Part shown: positions 1-13,500 of the stretch, piece by piece
How the letters are laid out: the number at the start of each line of letters is the position of its first letter
Numbering within the stretch: position 1 is the first letter of the stretch
Assembly: GCA_038030265.1 (NCBI GenBank)
Contig: CM075943.1
Coordinates: 46,686,001-46,750,000 of the forward strand
Reading direction: 5' to 3'
Origin: Corythucha ciliata
Lineage: Eukaryota; Arthropoda; Insecta; Hemiptera; Tingidae
DNA: 64,000 nucleotides
The notes under the pieces: generated by a model
What the model was told of the DNA's origin: nothing
Database searches by the model: none
Seen by the model: the letters and a program-made list of their open reading frames with translations, nothing else
Made by a program: the position numbers and the translations under genes

Positions 1-271
1 TTTACGTGTGGTGAGTCCTCTCTTTTGTAACTCCCCCCCCCCCGTCAATCGAGTCTCCTACCTAAACTCCGGTGAGAGCATGGTCCAACGCCAGCCGTAT
101 ACCGCGTAATTTATTTCATCACGATTAGTTTTTTATTCTACATTTTAACATAACGATCGATAAAGACGTGGTTTTGTTTTCTTTTTTTTGTAGTTATAAT
201 TTCACTTGAATAGTTACCGGCGACACGACATGGACTTTATATTTTTGTCGTCTGTTCTTTTAATCGTTAAC
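1..271. other. Intergenic, no gene seen
   Basis: AT-rich sequence with a C-run at about 33-43. No ORF or repeat that I recognise. Confidence 0.5.
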
Positions 272-274
272 TAA

Positions 275-412
275 GGGCCGTATTCAGAAACCCTCCTTTA
301 CGAAGCCTTAACTAAAGGAGTTGAAAAATGTGATGGTTTATAAAAATATGTCATCTGTTTTGAAGCGCTTAAAGGAGATGTAAAGGTTAAGGTTGGTTTC
401 TGAATACGGCCC
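275..412. mobile_element. Harbinger-like MITE (GGGCC ends, TAA duplication)
   Basis: Inverted ends of about 19 bp start GGGCCGTATTCAGAAACC and end in its complement. The flanking triplet TAA (272-274 and 413-415) is duplicated. It is short and non-coding. A GGCC start with a 3-bp TWA target is typical of PIF/Harbinger MITEs; the class assignment is inferred from the ends only. Confidence 0.7.
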
Positions 413-548
413 TAAATCTCGTATTAATGATTCGTTTATGTTCGTAAAAGTGGCTTTACTTTTGTTAAATTAAAACCCCTTTGTCGTTTGAATTTAATTC
501 GAGTATTATTTGTTTCTACCCACTTCCTTATTCCTCTGAAATCCAGGA

Positions 549-1815
549 TTAAAGAATCCACGCAGTAGCACTATTATCGCGCTACAATAGAGCCACAGTT
601 CGATCAATATTTGATTATGGAGCAGTGTTCTACGCCCAAGCAGCAGATGTCCATCTGCGCAAACTGGACATTATTCAAAATAAATGTATACGTTTGTGCC
701 TGGGCTATTTGAAATCAACACCCATTGACGTTATGTTAAGAGAAGCGGGGGAGTATCCTCTCCAGACCAGAAGGGCTATCGCAGCCGACAGAATGCTTCT
801 AAAAATAAAAGGAATGTACCCACAACTTTTACGACACATCTCCAGTCTGAATCTCTTCAATTTAACTGGCAAATACTGGGTGAAAATTGAAAAAGAAGTC
901 ACCGTTGTTGACAAGTAGCTTCACGAGGATTCACCATTTGATGCAGCATGTCCTTTCAGATACTGTCCTGCCCATATTTAACCTGCCCGGCCCAATTTAT
1001 TCCTCGTTTCTCGAAGGCAACGGTGTCATAGCCAGTCTTTTTCGGAGAGCATCCTAAATAGTAATCGGATTTCGTCGATGTTCCCGGACTACTATAGTTT
1101 ATTTACAGACGGGTCTAAATCACAATCAGGAGTCGGCTGCGCCGTATATGATCCAGCTAAGCAATCAGTACGACAATTTATTTTGCATCCAGTTACATCG
1201 GTATTCACTGCAGAATTGGTCGCCGTTTGTGAGGCTATTAATTACTTCAACGACATTAATCACGATAAACTTCTCATCTTATGCGACAATAAAGGTGTTG
1301 TCAATTGCCTTCGAGATACTAAAGTCTCCGCCAAAATTCATAGTGTAATAGTAGAAATAATCCACCTCATAGTGCAGCTGAAACAGCAAGATAGATCGAT
1401 TGCCATCATGTGGATTCCCGCTCATAGAGGTATAATAGGAAATGAACAGGCGGATGCCTTTGCGAAAACTTCTAGAATGTCCTCCTCTGCTCTACAACGT
1501 AAGAATCAATTGTCGTATTTCGAGTTCTACAAGTTGCTTTCACCACCTCATCACCAAGAATGGAATGAAAGATATTCCTCCTCAAACAAAGGTCGGTTCT
1601 ATAAGCAGATGTTTCCATCGATTGATTTAAAAACGTGGTTCAGTGAAGAATATGTGCCTAGAGAATGTACATATAAGAACGATTTGTAGACTTCGCTCGG
1701 ATCATGGCCTACGCCAGCAATACCTACCTGTACAATATAGGTATAGCTTCATCACCCAATTGTGATCAATGTCACGTAGAAGGTACTCTGGAACATATTG
1801 TGATGTACTGTGTTA
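549..1815 (+). pseudogene. LINE relic (I/R1/LOA type): RT tail, RNase H and zinc knuckle
   Basis: Degraded ORF2 of a non-LTR retrotransposon. From about 555 to 918 the frame gives the post-RT region (RSIFDYGAVFYA, then LDIIQNKCIRLCLG). After a break, 1078-1689 encodes an RNase H domain with the expected acidic residues: FTDGS, TAELVAV, CDNK and PAHRGIIGNEQAD. Beyond the stop at 1687 two shifted frames continue the normal order, CRLRSDHGLRQQYL and then a CCHC-type knuckle CDQCHVEGTLEHIVMYC ending near 1812. An RNase H domain points to the I/R1/LOA group rather than Jockey or RTE. The 5' part with endonuclease and RT core is absent. Stops and frameshifts make it a dead 5'-truncated copy. Confidence 0.88.
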
Positions 1816-3406
1816 CGGGGGTAGACAAATTGGGCTGAGCCCCGATCCCTCGAGGGGAAAAATGAGAACCATTACCAGCCATATCTTTTGTACTTTAATT
1901 AAAAAGGGGGGGGGGGGTGATTTTGGCTGCCTGCGCCACTAATCACTGAAGGAGAAAGAAGGATGGAGGGTGTGTGACTTTGGCTGAGCCAATAATCACA
2001 GAAGGAAGACGCTCGAGGAAGAGCGCTTGGAACGTACAAGCCGAAGAAGCGCTTAGACTTGCGTGGTCGATCTGTGGTGAAAAAAAAAAAAAAAGAATTA
2101 ACCAGAAGAGTTTGGCTGAGTCAAAATACTCTACGGGAAAAGGTGGTAGAAAAGAAAGGAAGATAAACTATAAAGCAGTCGACTCCCGGAGAAGGAGTGT
2201 GAAGAGAACGACGCTTTGGGGAAGGAAAACGTACGAGCCAAGGCGGACTGTCTTGGGTCGTGAAACAAACGTTCTTCCGGGAGCTGGCTTGGCCAGTACC
2301 CCTTATCGAGACGTTGACGGGAGGATACCTGAACGCAGGGCTGAACAGGTGTTAAAGGAAGGGGAGGCCTTGTTGGCTAAGCAAATCGAAGGGGGAGGTG
2401 TACCGTTCTTCACCAACTCGGGGTTTGAAAAAAACCAGTGAAGGTCTTTTTCTTTTTAAAATAAGCTCGACTATTTTTTAATAGGAGCGAGCTAGCTTCC
2501 TACGGAGAGGAAAATAAAGAAACAAGCCTTTTGGAAAGCACCCAGGCAAGGGTATGAGAAGAAGGAAGAGTTTAAAAATAGCGAAGTGAAGAGAGCCAAG
2601 AAGTAAGAACGTTGAGAGAAAACTAGAAAAGCGTGGCGACGAGGGTTGGGGGCCTTTTCAGGTCTTATCCTTCCTCAGACATCAGCACGACGAGGGTTCG
2701 GTTGGGGGACCTTTTCCAGGTCTTATCCCTGGTCGCAACTTCTGCCAGCTCGAAGGCTCCAGTCGTCCAGTCTTCAGGTCGAAGAGTAAAGATAAAGAGT
2801 AGAGAGCGAGAGAGGAATGAATGCCATTTGCGAGTGCGAGTTGCCGAATGCCGAGAAGAGAATCCGTTGAAATGAAAAGTAACGTTGTTCGTATTTATAT
2901 AAAGGAGGCCGATGATGATTGGCTCTTGAAAAGAAAACGAAAGAAATAAAGAGATCTGATAGGCTCGCATAGTGAAAAGTTAAAAAAGATGTTTTGTCGA
3001 GTCAGCAAGATTTTTAGAAGTAGAAACAGGAGCTGAGGGGCGAGGAGGGCCGCGCCCTTCCGTCGTCTGAAAGAAAACCACTAGAGAGCGAGAGAATTCA
3101 GTAAGTGAAGTAAAAGGATAAAGATTTGGAAAGAAATAAAAAAGATTTAGGACGTTCATAATTTTGAGTAAGACAATTACCGTCCGGTAACAACTGTAAC
3201 CTATACGCCAGCGAAAGACAGTTGATGTTTCACAACTTGACCCAAATTATTGAAAGCCCGTTCAGCTACCGTACAATATTAGCATCTAATTCAGTCTCTG
3301 TGTATAAAATATTATATGTATAATTTCCTAACAAACATCAATTTTAGAATATAGGGTAGTATAATACTATAGGATCATATGGCTGTATGATTGCAAAATC
3401 AATGCA
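1816..3406. other. Purine-rich non-genic stretch with a short direct repeat
   Basis: An open frame of 155 codons at 1974-2441 is purine-biased, has no conserved look and starts at a non-ATG codon, so I do not call it a gene. A motif GGGGGCCTTTTCAGGTCTTA at about 2648 recurs in diverged form at about 2705. G-run at 1907-1917. Possible remnant of a retroelement leader, unproven. Confidence 0.4.
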
Positions 3407-3411
3407 AAAAA

Positions 3412-3831
3412 AAAAAAGTTTTGTTCCGACAGCAGCCTGTCGGGAAAAGTGCATTTCATTCATGCGACAATCGAGTCGAACCTCGTAAGTTAGAACGATG
3501 TCAATCGATTATAAATGACATTTAGGCCGTGGTATAGAAAGTCAAAATCATAAAATCGTGTTTCTTTTTACCGCAGGCCCCTTTTTTGGCACCAACTGAC
3601 GGGGAACAAAATTATGAAAATGAAAAATGAAACAGAGTCGGTTTGATTGCCTATACGATATGGGAAGGCGGACTCTTTGTTAGAGGAGTTATTTGCAATT
3701 AAAATCGTTATCCCGGCCTAAATTTCATTCATAATTGATTGATATCGTTCTAACTTATGAGGTTTGACTCGATTGTCGCATGAATGAAATGCACTTTTCC
3801 CGACAGGCTGCTGTCGGAACAAAACTTTTTT
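3412..3831. mobile_element. Foldback element with CCGACAG end hairpins
   Basis: Inverted arms of about 120 bp (3412-3530 and 3712-3831). Each end reads AAGTTTTGTTCCGACAG, followed by a small perfect hairpin (CCGACAG...CTGTCGG) and then AGTGCATTTCATT. The middle has no ORF. The same end module occurs at 41660-41710, 26680-26722 and 63845-63877. Confidence 0.8.
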
Positions 3832-3847
3832 CAGGTTACGTTAATTT

Positions 3848-4530
3848 TCAGATCAGTTAAATTAGGTTAAATGGCATGTCACAATTTCACGATTGCGCAA
3901 TGCGGAGTGCCTGGGTTCGAATCCGAAACAAATTTTTTAAATTTTTTTTTTGTTCCTCCCTTTTTGGCCCACCTCAGGATTTTTCACTCAATATTTATTA
4001 GGCTGTAGGCAAATCAAATAAAAGAGACGGCTCAAAATTCAGTGTCAATGAAATTTTTTGGTAATTGGGTGGTCCAGTAAGGCATAGCGTTAATTTAATA
4101 GCTCCCCTCCGCCGAGAACTCCCCTGCCATATCAACGGATTTGGTTCACAAGGGTCTCATACGAAAGCGCGTTCATTTCTCATTACTCGTGTCAATTTTG
4201 GGGGCAATTGCAGCAACAGCCGTGCGGTAGCGAATTTTCAACTAATTCAAACCGCTCTTTCACACCGTTCCCGTGGACCGATTCATCTGGATCACGAACT
4301 CGTCCGAGATATTCACGCTATTGATTTTTAGACCAAATTTGGTTGCCCTAAGTCAAAAATTGCGACCGTGATCGTGCTAACAAAAAAGGGTTATATATAT
4401 ATATCAAATCGAACCGACCTCGGATTCGTGTTCTAGGGGTTCTGAAACGTGAAAAAAAAGTATCACAACCCATATGTGCGACCATCAGGGCGAGACCAAT
4501 AGTGCATTTTTTGAATGAAATGCACTAAAA
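3848..4530. repeat. ~690-bp dispersed repeat (copy 1) ending in an ATGCACT hairpin
   Basis: Matches 36448-37633 along its whole length, apart from a later insertion in that copy; 45958-46141 is a third, partial copy. It begins near TTTTCAGATCAGTTA, carries a tRNA B-box-like stretch GGGTTCGAATCC (about 3912), a short TA microsatellite (4391-4404), then a distal block ending in TAGTGCATTTTTTGAATGAA and ATGCACTA, a terminal hairpin. ORFs across it are incidental. Confidence 0.75.
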
Positions 4531-5659
4531 CTTTCTTCCCCAATCGGGCATTCATGCCCACCCCCACTCTGACCGTGTATGGGTAGTGGGTACCCACAAA
4601 ATACGTGTTTATTTTATTTGTTAAATGGAAAATCGTATTGATGTGTAAAATATACAAAAAATAGCCCACAGACACTCGTGTATTCTGATTCCGTTATATG
4701 ATGGAAATCTTGGATTGGGACTTTAGGAGGTGTCCGCAGAGAAGTGAAACGGCGGGAAACGATTGGTGAACGAGCGAGAGGTGCTTGCATATTTATCTCT
4801 ATGGGTGCTTGGAGGGCGAGATTTTCTTTTCTCCTCTCGTGGTGGTGGAGGAGTGTTAGTCGCTCTGAGCTGCCCGCAAAACTGGGTGCACCGCTTATTA
4901 GGTTTTTTAGGTGGGAGAACGAACGCCGAGATTTTCTTTTCTCGTCGTGTTCACCCCCCTCCACCCGTCACTACTACTCTAGTACTATTCAAAGCGCTCT
5001 AGCAATTTGCAAAGAATAATATGAATCTTCATTTTCTTAAAACAAGGCGTAGAAAAATGATACTATTATACTTCTTTGTTTCATCATTTCAAGTGATCAA
5101 TTGATCAATACAACTGAATGACAGCATCCAAATAAAAATCCTCCAGGGTTGGAGTTTCACTTACGTTAGTTTGCTTGTGGGGGGATTCTGATAAATACAT
5201 ATCATAAAATTACAGAATCGTACCGTCTAGCACTTGACCCACCAGTTATGTGTTCGTGTTTGTAATTTCCAACTCGTGACGGGAGAACAGATGAAACTTC
5301 AGACAATACCGGATGAAGGGAATAAAACCCTAGTCTTTCCATTGTACAACTCTGATTTTGCATTCGAATGGAGAACTTCCCACTTTATTTTCAGTTCAGA
5401 CAATATTTTCCCCTAAGCCCTATGAATTCGTGATTTAGTCCACCGTAGCTGACGTGCATGGCACTACCCCCTCCCACCTTAAGATTCTATTACCTCACCT
5501 GTATTGAAAATTGTTGGTGATTTTTGTAGCAAAATGCAAAATTGGGAATTTTGGGTCGAAGTGAAAGGCCTGCAGCTCATTGACACTTCAGCTAATTTCC
5601 CGGCAACAGCCAATCCCCCCCCCCACCATGGATTTAGGATTTTATAGTACATGTATTTT
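4531..5659. other. Non-genic; one arm of a distant inverted repeat
   Basis: The segment 4815-4891 reappears inverted at 7139-7218, about 2.3 kb away. Otherwise no gene, RNA or repeat seen. Overlapping ORFs at 4744-5019 read through this repeat and look like chance. Confidence 0.5.
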
Positions 5660-6236
5660 TGAATTATGGGACATACCCATATTATTAGGGGTATTCACGT
5701 CAACCATCGTACTGTTTGTAGCTTTGTACTTGCGTTGTTGCTAAGGTCTGTTTTTAGGGAAATCGAAAATGGAATCATCTTGTCATTCATTTCGTTCGGG
5801 GCATATTTTTTTAAACTCATTCATTCGAAACTTGATTTCCCTGGGGGCCTATTCTCTAACGTTTTTCATAGCAATGTTTCTATTTCATTCATTTGTTCGA
5901 AGAAAATGAATAAAATAGAAACATTGCTAAGAAAAACATATTGATTTTTTGTTAGAGAATAGGCCCCCTGGTAACAAAAATCTGACTACGCAATTACGAA
6001 ACTACAAACAGTACGAAAGTTGACGTGAATACCCCTATTGTATTGGGGTCGTAAGTAATTATCCATTCGAAAAATTTCCGAAGCAGAAATTAAAGCCAGA
6101 ATTAGGCTAATACAAGTGTGGAGACCCCTAAATTCGTGTTCTAGATGTTCTGAAACATGAAAAAAACATGTCATGACCCATGTTTGCCACCATCACGACA
6201 AAACCAATAGTGCATTTTCAAAATGAAATGCACTAA
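5660..6236. repeat. Inverted-arm repeat ending in the ATGCACT hairpin, split by a MITE
   Basis: 5686-5735 and 5992-6040 are inverted copies (ACAAACAGTACG / GTTGACGTGAATACCCC). The right part runs on through the conserved block to the hairpin TAGTGCATTTTCAAAATGAA-ATGCACTA at 6208-6236, the same terminus as at 4530, 37633 and 56575. A GGCC-ended MITE sits inside at 5844-5967. Confidence 0.65.
5844..5967. mobile_element. GGCC-ended MITE with CTG duplication
   Basis: Perfect ends GGGGCCTATTCTCTAAC and its complement, flanked by CTG on both sides (5841-5843 and 5968-5970). Non-coding. Inserted in the inverted-arm repeat around it. Confidence 0.7.
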
Positions 6237-6712
6237 AATCGTTAAAGACGGCTCCACACGTGTTGTATATACGCCAAATAAAATATCGAGCAAAATATTT
6301 GTCAATTTTCAGTTGGCCGGTTTTCTAAGCAATGCTAGAAATTGATTAATATTTTGTGATGCGTTATTTGGCAAACACTCCATGTTTGAGCCGCGGCTTT
6401 TAATTGAATAAATACAACAATTAATATAGGTAAGATACCTGTTGCCTCCACGTGTTGTTTTGTGCCGTTTAAGATTGTCTTTTCTGGAAAAAAATTTACC
6501 GCACGAGCAACCGAACAACGAACTCTGACTCTCCATCATGCAGCGAACAACGAAATAAGCTAAGCCCGTAGGTTGAAAATTCATTCTACGTGCCCTGTCC
6601 GTCTTCAAAAAAAAAAAAAAAAAAACACAGAAAGGCTTCCTATGATTTAATTACAATTTACAAATAAAAATATATCAATAAATTAAAATACAACTGCGGT
6701 GTAACAGATAAT

Positions 6713-6864
6713 AGGCCCAAATTCAATAGTCGTCCCTTGAAGAAAACAATATTCCCTTGAGGAGTTGAGGGACTTCAAATCAGTCATTCTGTTTTGTGAA
6801 TCATCTGTTTTAATTCGAGTAAAGGAAATATTTTCCTCAAGGGACGACTATGAGTTAGGGCCTT
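6713..6864. mobile_element. Short inverted-repeat element (GGCC ends)
   Basis: Left end GGCCCAAATTCAATAGTCG is answered at the right by the complement ending in TTAGGGCC (with indels), sharing GTCGTCCCTTGA. Boundaries are approximate and no clean target duplication is seen. Confidence 0.5.
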
Positions 6865-7138
6865 GGAATCAATTGGTTTGTGTTGTGCTGTAGGAATTTT
6901 TTGAGTATGCGCTAGGTGACCATTTAACTAAAAAAAATTATTATTTAGTCTGGGAGAGTAGGCACTCCTCCATAATTATAAATAAGTATTTAAAATTATT
7001 TTTCATTGTAAGTAACGAAAAAGGCATTGTCGTCAACAGTGAAAGGTTTTTGGGAATTCGGGATGCGTGATTAGTGATTTTCCACCACTATTCTGGAAAA
7101 TAAAAATCCGAACCGTTGAGTTCCATGAGTCGAAAGGG

Positions 7139-7218
7139 GACACCCAGTTTTGCGGGCAGCTCAGAGTGACTAACACTCCTCCACCACCACGAGAGGAGAA
7201 AAGAAAATCTCGTTCTTG
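7139..7218 (-). repeat. Inverted partner of 4815-4891
   Basis: Complement of the block containing GTGGTGGTGGAGGAGTG and GAGCTGCCCGCAAAACTGGG. Either TIRs of a 2.4-kb unit or two copies of a dispersed repeat; no transposase is found between them. Confidence 0.6.
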
Positions 7219-7565
7219 GAGGATCCACTAAGAAAGGTTGGAACATTTCATCATCCAATCATTCTTTTTATCTGCTCGCGAAAGTCGAAACTGGTCCAAA
7301 CACGGTGTAACGTTGCACGCCTCGTTGTTGCTGTTGTGTTGCATAACAATTCAAATATTCTCAACTAGACTAGGAGAAATTTACCTTATAGGGCTTTCCT
7401 ACCTTACGCCGTTACGCGTTCATTTGTCCGCAGGTAAAGCTTCCGTGCTGATTAGTTGAGTACGCACACTTACGCTATTTTCTGATTTCCCAATTTGCAG
7501 ATCGGTCAGCTGTGTCCCTCTAAAGTTGGCGATTACTAGAACTACTCGCCTTTTTCCTACTTGTC

Positions 7566-10500
7566 ATGGCTGCGGTTGAGGACAAATTACAAGATCTATC
7601 GTTAGGTAACTATGTTACGCCCGTATTGAGTCATTTTAGTCGTGTAAGATCTGTCGCGACGAGTCGTTCATCCCAGTCTGTATTGAAATGTTAGTTGATG
7701 TTAGTGTTATGATCTTTACCAAATGATTGGGAAAGGTGCAACCTGGCTGTATCTAAGGGGGTTCACAGGGGGCACGAGCACCTGGCTGCAACCATGGGCG
7801 TAGTTTGAGATTTTCTCATGAGGGAGCACATACTCTCCAACCCTCTCCCCTCCTTACACACCCTCAAGCTGCTATGCTCATTTGTGGCGAAATCAATTTC
7901 GTGGCTTTGGCTCTTTCAAATTACAAATTTTGGCGGATTATTGGCTCTCACAGAATCATTAGGTACTCTTGCTCACTCGAAACGCCAACTTCGCAGGACA
8001 TTGACTATCAAAAAGCCAATTACGCGTGGTTGACTTACTCAAAAAAGCAATTTCTCGGGTTTTGGTCCTTCAGAAAAGCCATTCCATCCAATTGGTTCGT
8101 CGGTTGGCCTCCTTCGAAATCCAAATGTAGCGGATTTGACACTTACAGAGTCAAATTTCGTTGTTTTGAATCGTGTAAGAACGAATTTCGCCCTTAGCTC
8201 CTTGAAAATTACATTTCTGCAGGTATGGCTCCTTTAAAAACGGTTAAGCTGATTATACTCGAGCCCCAAAATGGCGAAAATGACGATTCGCGACTTTAAA
8301 GTGGCTAAACTGACTATTTACGCGCTAAAAATAGCCAAACTGGCATTTCCCACTATGGAAATGACTTCACGCGCCCCAAAAATGGATAACCTGACGATTC
8401 ACTGCGCCTTGAAAATCCCTGAGCAGATCATGATCCCTGCCCTGAAAATGACCAGACTGACCATTCGGGCGCCAAAAATTGCCAATAATTCGCGCGATTA
8501 GCTTGAATGACAGACTATTTGCGATCAAAAAACAGCCAAACTGACTATACGCTAAATTATGGTTCGTGTCGTTTAAAATACCTGAACACAGGCGCGGATC
8601 CAGGATTTCGTTAAGGGGAGGGGGACTGGATTGAATTTTCACAACACCGCCACCACCTCCCTCCCCTTCTTTGCTTGGACGTAATAGTTTACAATTGAAA
8701 TATCTAAGACAAACAAGATAAACTGCCACTTTTTTTTTCACTGGAATGGATGGTGTGAGGAAAATGGGGGAAGACGCGTTTTCTGGGGTTTAATTTTTCT
8801 TGTTATTTGTAAACAAAACATTTTAGAGTTTCCTCAAATGCTTCAAAACTGCTCTTTGACGTAACGTGCCCCTCGCACTATCCATCCACTCTTGAAGAAC
8901 TTTGAAATTTATTTAAAAATCACCAGACGCACCAATTGGGCTGCCAACGTTGATATCGTTGTCCGCATGTGCCAATTCACTGGTGTACTTTCCCCCTCAA
9001 TCGGGCTTTCATGCAAGTTCCCCATTATTAAGGTGTATAGAGAAAAAAAGTTAGAATTAGAGGTAACTATTTTTTTAAAAAATGGGCGAAATAACCACAG
9101 TTTCATAGTCAAGGGACAGATCTAATGTAAGAGCTGAATCGATATTTACCGGTTGAAATTCCCGGTTTTGAGACAAAATAATTAGTCCAAGATGCTAAAA
9201 TTGCACGAGTATTCAGTCTCTGAGCTTATATCTTCATATTGTGCGGCTTAGTTGACGGTTTTCCAAATATCAGTTTTTTGTGGTAAATTTCGCCATTTCT
9301 GATCATATTGCAAGTTCCTGATGAAAAATGGGACTTTGTACAGCGTGTACAGTCTTAATCATTGGCCAAATGGCCCGGTATTGGACCTGAAAGTCCAATT
9401 TTGGCGATTTTAATCTACAATTTTGTAGATTGTACAATTTAGTTATGCGGATCCTAGAAACTCGCGTAGAGCGAATTTGGCCCCGGGAAATGGCTCGGAA
9501 TCCGCCCCACCTGCGTTCACGTTTGCTGTATCCGGCTATGTCTCTGTTATGTGTTGACACTTAGTCAGTATACAACTCTTCTTATTCCTCTTCTCGGCCC
9601 CTTTAGGCCGGATCTGTGGATCTGACACTGCACCGGGTCTCGACAGGTGAATTGAAGAATACACAAAATAAGATAACTTTGCTGAGAGTAACCTTCCCTA
9701 GCGGAAATTGCAGTCATCCCGAATTGTGCCAAGCTCCCCCCACCTCCTTCGTTCTCTTGAAGTTTCTTATGAGATTGTTTGAAAATTCAGAAACTTGTTG
9801 TCTTTGGAAACAGGCGTCTGTATGCTCCCTAAAAATTCTAGCCTTGAAATTGGCTAAACCGGCGAGGGCTGCAAATATGTAGGTACAAACTGCCCTTTCG
9901 CGCTGACTGACGATTCGCTCGCAAGAAATTGAGTAACTGGTTATTCGTTCCGCCACAGAACAGGAGGCCCTCTCCGCCTTACGAAATCATCGACTATCTC
10001 CCCTCCCCCGATGGTTGCTGCAATACTGCGGTGCTAGGCTCGCGCCATAAAATGGCTATTTATGCTCTAAAAGTAACTTCACGGAGCCTTCCAGCTGCAG
10101 CACGTCAGCTGAGTCTTTTTGTGGTTGAAATGCCTGACTGGTTAATCGGATTTAGTATGTCACGTTTCGAGTTTAGTGGGCATATAACAGGTTTAATGAG
10201 GAGGCGGAGGGGCAAAGTTAGTAGTTTGCGAACTGGAAAATCCAATTTTCGTGCTCATATTCCTCAGTTTTACAGCTAATTTAGCTATTTTAGTGCTCCT
10301 GGTGGTAGTGGGGTGGAGGGCGTTTGCGAATTATCGCAGTCGTGCAGCTGAAAAGCCGGTTTGTGGTGTGAAATTACAAGTTTTGGGGGTGTGGGGGGGA
10401 TTTAAAGATTTCTTCGCTACGCCTGGAGCCAGCGTGATATCTGGGACTCGAACCCGCATTGGAGCGTTGTTCCAACGCGTGCTAGTTTGGTCAGGGAATT

Positions 10501-13500
10501 TCACGGTACTTCTCAGGAAATTCCGTGCGATCCATTCTGCGGCAACCCTGAAAAAAGAAACAATATCGGGGGGCTGGCTCATTAAAATAGCAAGACGCCG
10601 ACGACGGCTTACCCTCTCACCCCTCTTGTGCAGATGCCCCTGGGTATAACTAAGGAACACTCACTGATCCTTGGGACACCCATTTTGATAAGAATTATTC
10701 AAAATTACAGTTACGAAGGACATATGACGTCAGGGGAACAGTCACAAGGGATTGTGACACTCAATTTTTTTTTGTGCACAGAACAGGCCCCCAAGTCCCT
10801 AATTTACCCTCATACTCCTCTGCTAATGGACAAACCCGCCCAGCTTAATCAATGGGCCTTCCCCGAGAACAGCAGCCACCTCGAGGGCCATTCCTCTAAA
10901 TAATAGATCTGTTCCAGCAAGGTGTATGGAACATTCCTACTTGTAGGGAACATGTTAAATTCATACGTCTATGGAACACATTCGTAGCAGTGTTACCATG
11001 AGACCAGCCGATAAAATTTATGATGATTAAATTTTATTGGCTGATCCCAAGGAAATTTTGCTCCGAACATGTTCCAATCCCCTTACTGGGGCAGGCCTAT
11101 TAAGTAATCCAAGGAACCGTATTCAACGAAGTTTAATATTTTTGAGGAGGGCATTCGTCCGGAACTTTTTGAGTTCGTCAGCTTCATCCCGATTCATATT
11201 CTATGTGGAATTCCTCATTTAGGAGAGATATACACTTCGGAAAAGTCTGGAAGCGATGAAACTGGCTCGGGAGCCTCTGATAATCCGTTCAAAACAATTT
11301 TAAAAGCGATGAAACACGCTGGAAAACAGCCGTTTCCTGTGATATACGTGGATTCCAAGGATGAAACCCAGGTACCTCATACTGTTTGTCTTTTGTTTCA
11401 TTTCCGTGGAACCGTGAGGTTTGTCCTAACGATGAAAATTGTTTTTTTTTGTTCGTTTTTTTATTATTATTACTTTTTATTTATTTATTTTTATTAGAAA
11501 TACGAGCCGGCCTCGAAGTCTCAGCTCAAAAAGATTCAAAAAATGTTCGTTCGAGACGGCTACAAGACTGAAGCCGCCGAGAAAAGGGAAAGTGGAGTTA
11601 CGGATAAACAGGAATTATTGATCGAAGAGGCTAAAAAAATTACAATAATGGAGGATAAGAGTCTCCCAGCTTCGAAAATAATAAAAATTTTCGAAGCTAC
11701 AACAAACAGAGGCACCAGAGTTAAAATTTTCGGCTGGGTTCACCGTGTGCGCAGACAGGGTGAGTGATGGATGCCCACGAAGCCGTTTTGATTGTTCTAA
11801 CGTTCTGCTTTGCGTACAGGAAAGTCCCTTATGTTTATTTCATTGAGGGATGGAACCGGTTTTCTCCAGTGTGTTCTCACCAACAAGCTTTGTCAAACGT
11901 ACAACGCCGTCGTTCTTTCGACGGAGTCTTCCGTCGCTCTTTACGGCGTGATAAAACCGGTTCCCGACGGGAAATCGGTCTGTCTTTAATACTACTCTTG
12001 TTGTTTTCTTCCGGTAGGTACCTATTTTAATTTATATAGTTTTTTGTAGGCACCCGATGGCCATGAAATGCACGTTGATTTCTGGGAGCTGGTAGGACTG
12101 GCACCGCCTGGAGGAGCTGACAGTATTCTCAATGAGGAGGCCTTGCCGGATGTTCAGCTCGACAACAGGCACATCATGATTCGTGGGGAAAACGTGAGAG
12201 ACTCGCTATTAACTGCGGATTTTCAGCGATTAATAATTTTTGTTTTTTTCAGACGTCTAAAATTTTGAAAATGAGATCTGTCGTGCTCCAAGCCTTCAGA
12301 GAGCACTACCAAAGTCGAGGATACAGCGAAGTAACCCCGCCGACTCTCGTTCAGACTCAAGTTGAAGGTGGATCGACACTTTTCAGTCTGGACTATTTCG
12401 GGTAAGTATTTCAAAGATGTTTACGCTGTATATATTTTTATATGACTTTTTGTAGTGAGACGGCCTATTTAACTCAAAGCTCGCAGCTCTATTTGGAAAC
12501 ATGTTTACCGTCCATGGGTAACGTGTACTGCATTGCGCAGAGCTACAGGGCTGAACAGAGTCGAACTAGACGTCATTTGTCCGAGTAAGTTTTGCCTTTG
12601 ATTCCGTTGTGCGTCCGCCCGTTTTTAAAACCCCCACCACCACTACTTCAGGTACACCCATGTAGAGGCTGAGTGTCCCTTCATTAAATTCGACGATTTA
12701 CTGGACCGTTTGGAGGATCTAATTTGCGACGTTGTTGATCGTGTCTTGAAATCTCCTTATGGTCACATCGTTCATGAACTCAACCCAGTAAGCTTTTAAA
12801 CACGCTTGACTTGAGTTGTAGTCTTTTGGTTGCGGTCTTTGGAGGAATTTTGTGCAATTTTTTGCAGGAATTCAAACCTCCTCAAAAGCCTTTTATGAGA
12901 ATGCATTACTCGGACGCCATAAAATACTTGAAAGACAACAATATCACGAAAGAAGACGGAACGTTTTATGAATTCGGAGAAGTAACGAAATCTCTCGCTA
13001 AATGAATGAGCCAACTTACCCATTTCACCCCCACCCACCTCACAACAGGACATTCCAGAAATGCCCGAAAGGAAAATGACCGACCAAATCAACAAACCCA
13101 TCATGCTTTGTCGGTTTCCAGCCGGAATTAAAGCTTTTTACATGCAAAAATGTCCCGAGGATACAAATTTGACTGAATCAGTCGACGTACTCCTTCCCAA
13201 CGTGGGAGAAATCGTCGGCGGGTCAATGCGTATCTGGGACTATGACGAACTCCTTGACGGCTATAAGCGAGCCGAAATCGACGCTGCTCCCTACTATTGG
13301 TATACTGACCAGGTAGATAGCTCACTGGGCAGTTGGTTGTGCGGCTGTTTGACGTTTTCTCCCTTTTTTCAGAGAAAGTACGGAACCTGTTCACACGGCG
13401 GTTATGGCCTCGGACTTGAACGCTTTTTGTGCTGGCTACTCAACAGATATCACATACGGGAAGTATGCTTGTACCCTAGATTTTTGAAACGGTGCAAACC

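Noticed and set aside
1974..2441. 155-codon basic ORF
   Set aside because: Non-ATG opening, purine-biased sequence and no recognisable domain or splice context.
3890..3935. tRNA-like B-box in the ~690-bp repeat
   Set aside because: Only the GGTTCGAATCC arm is tRNA-like; the other arms do not fold.
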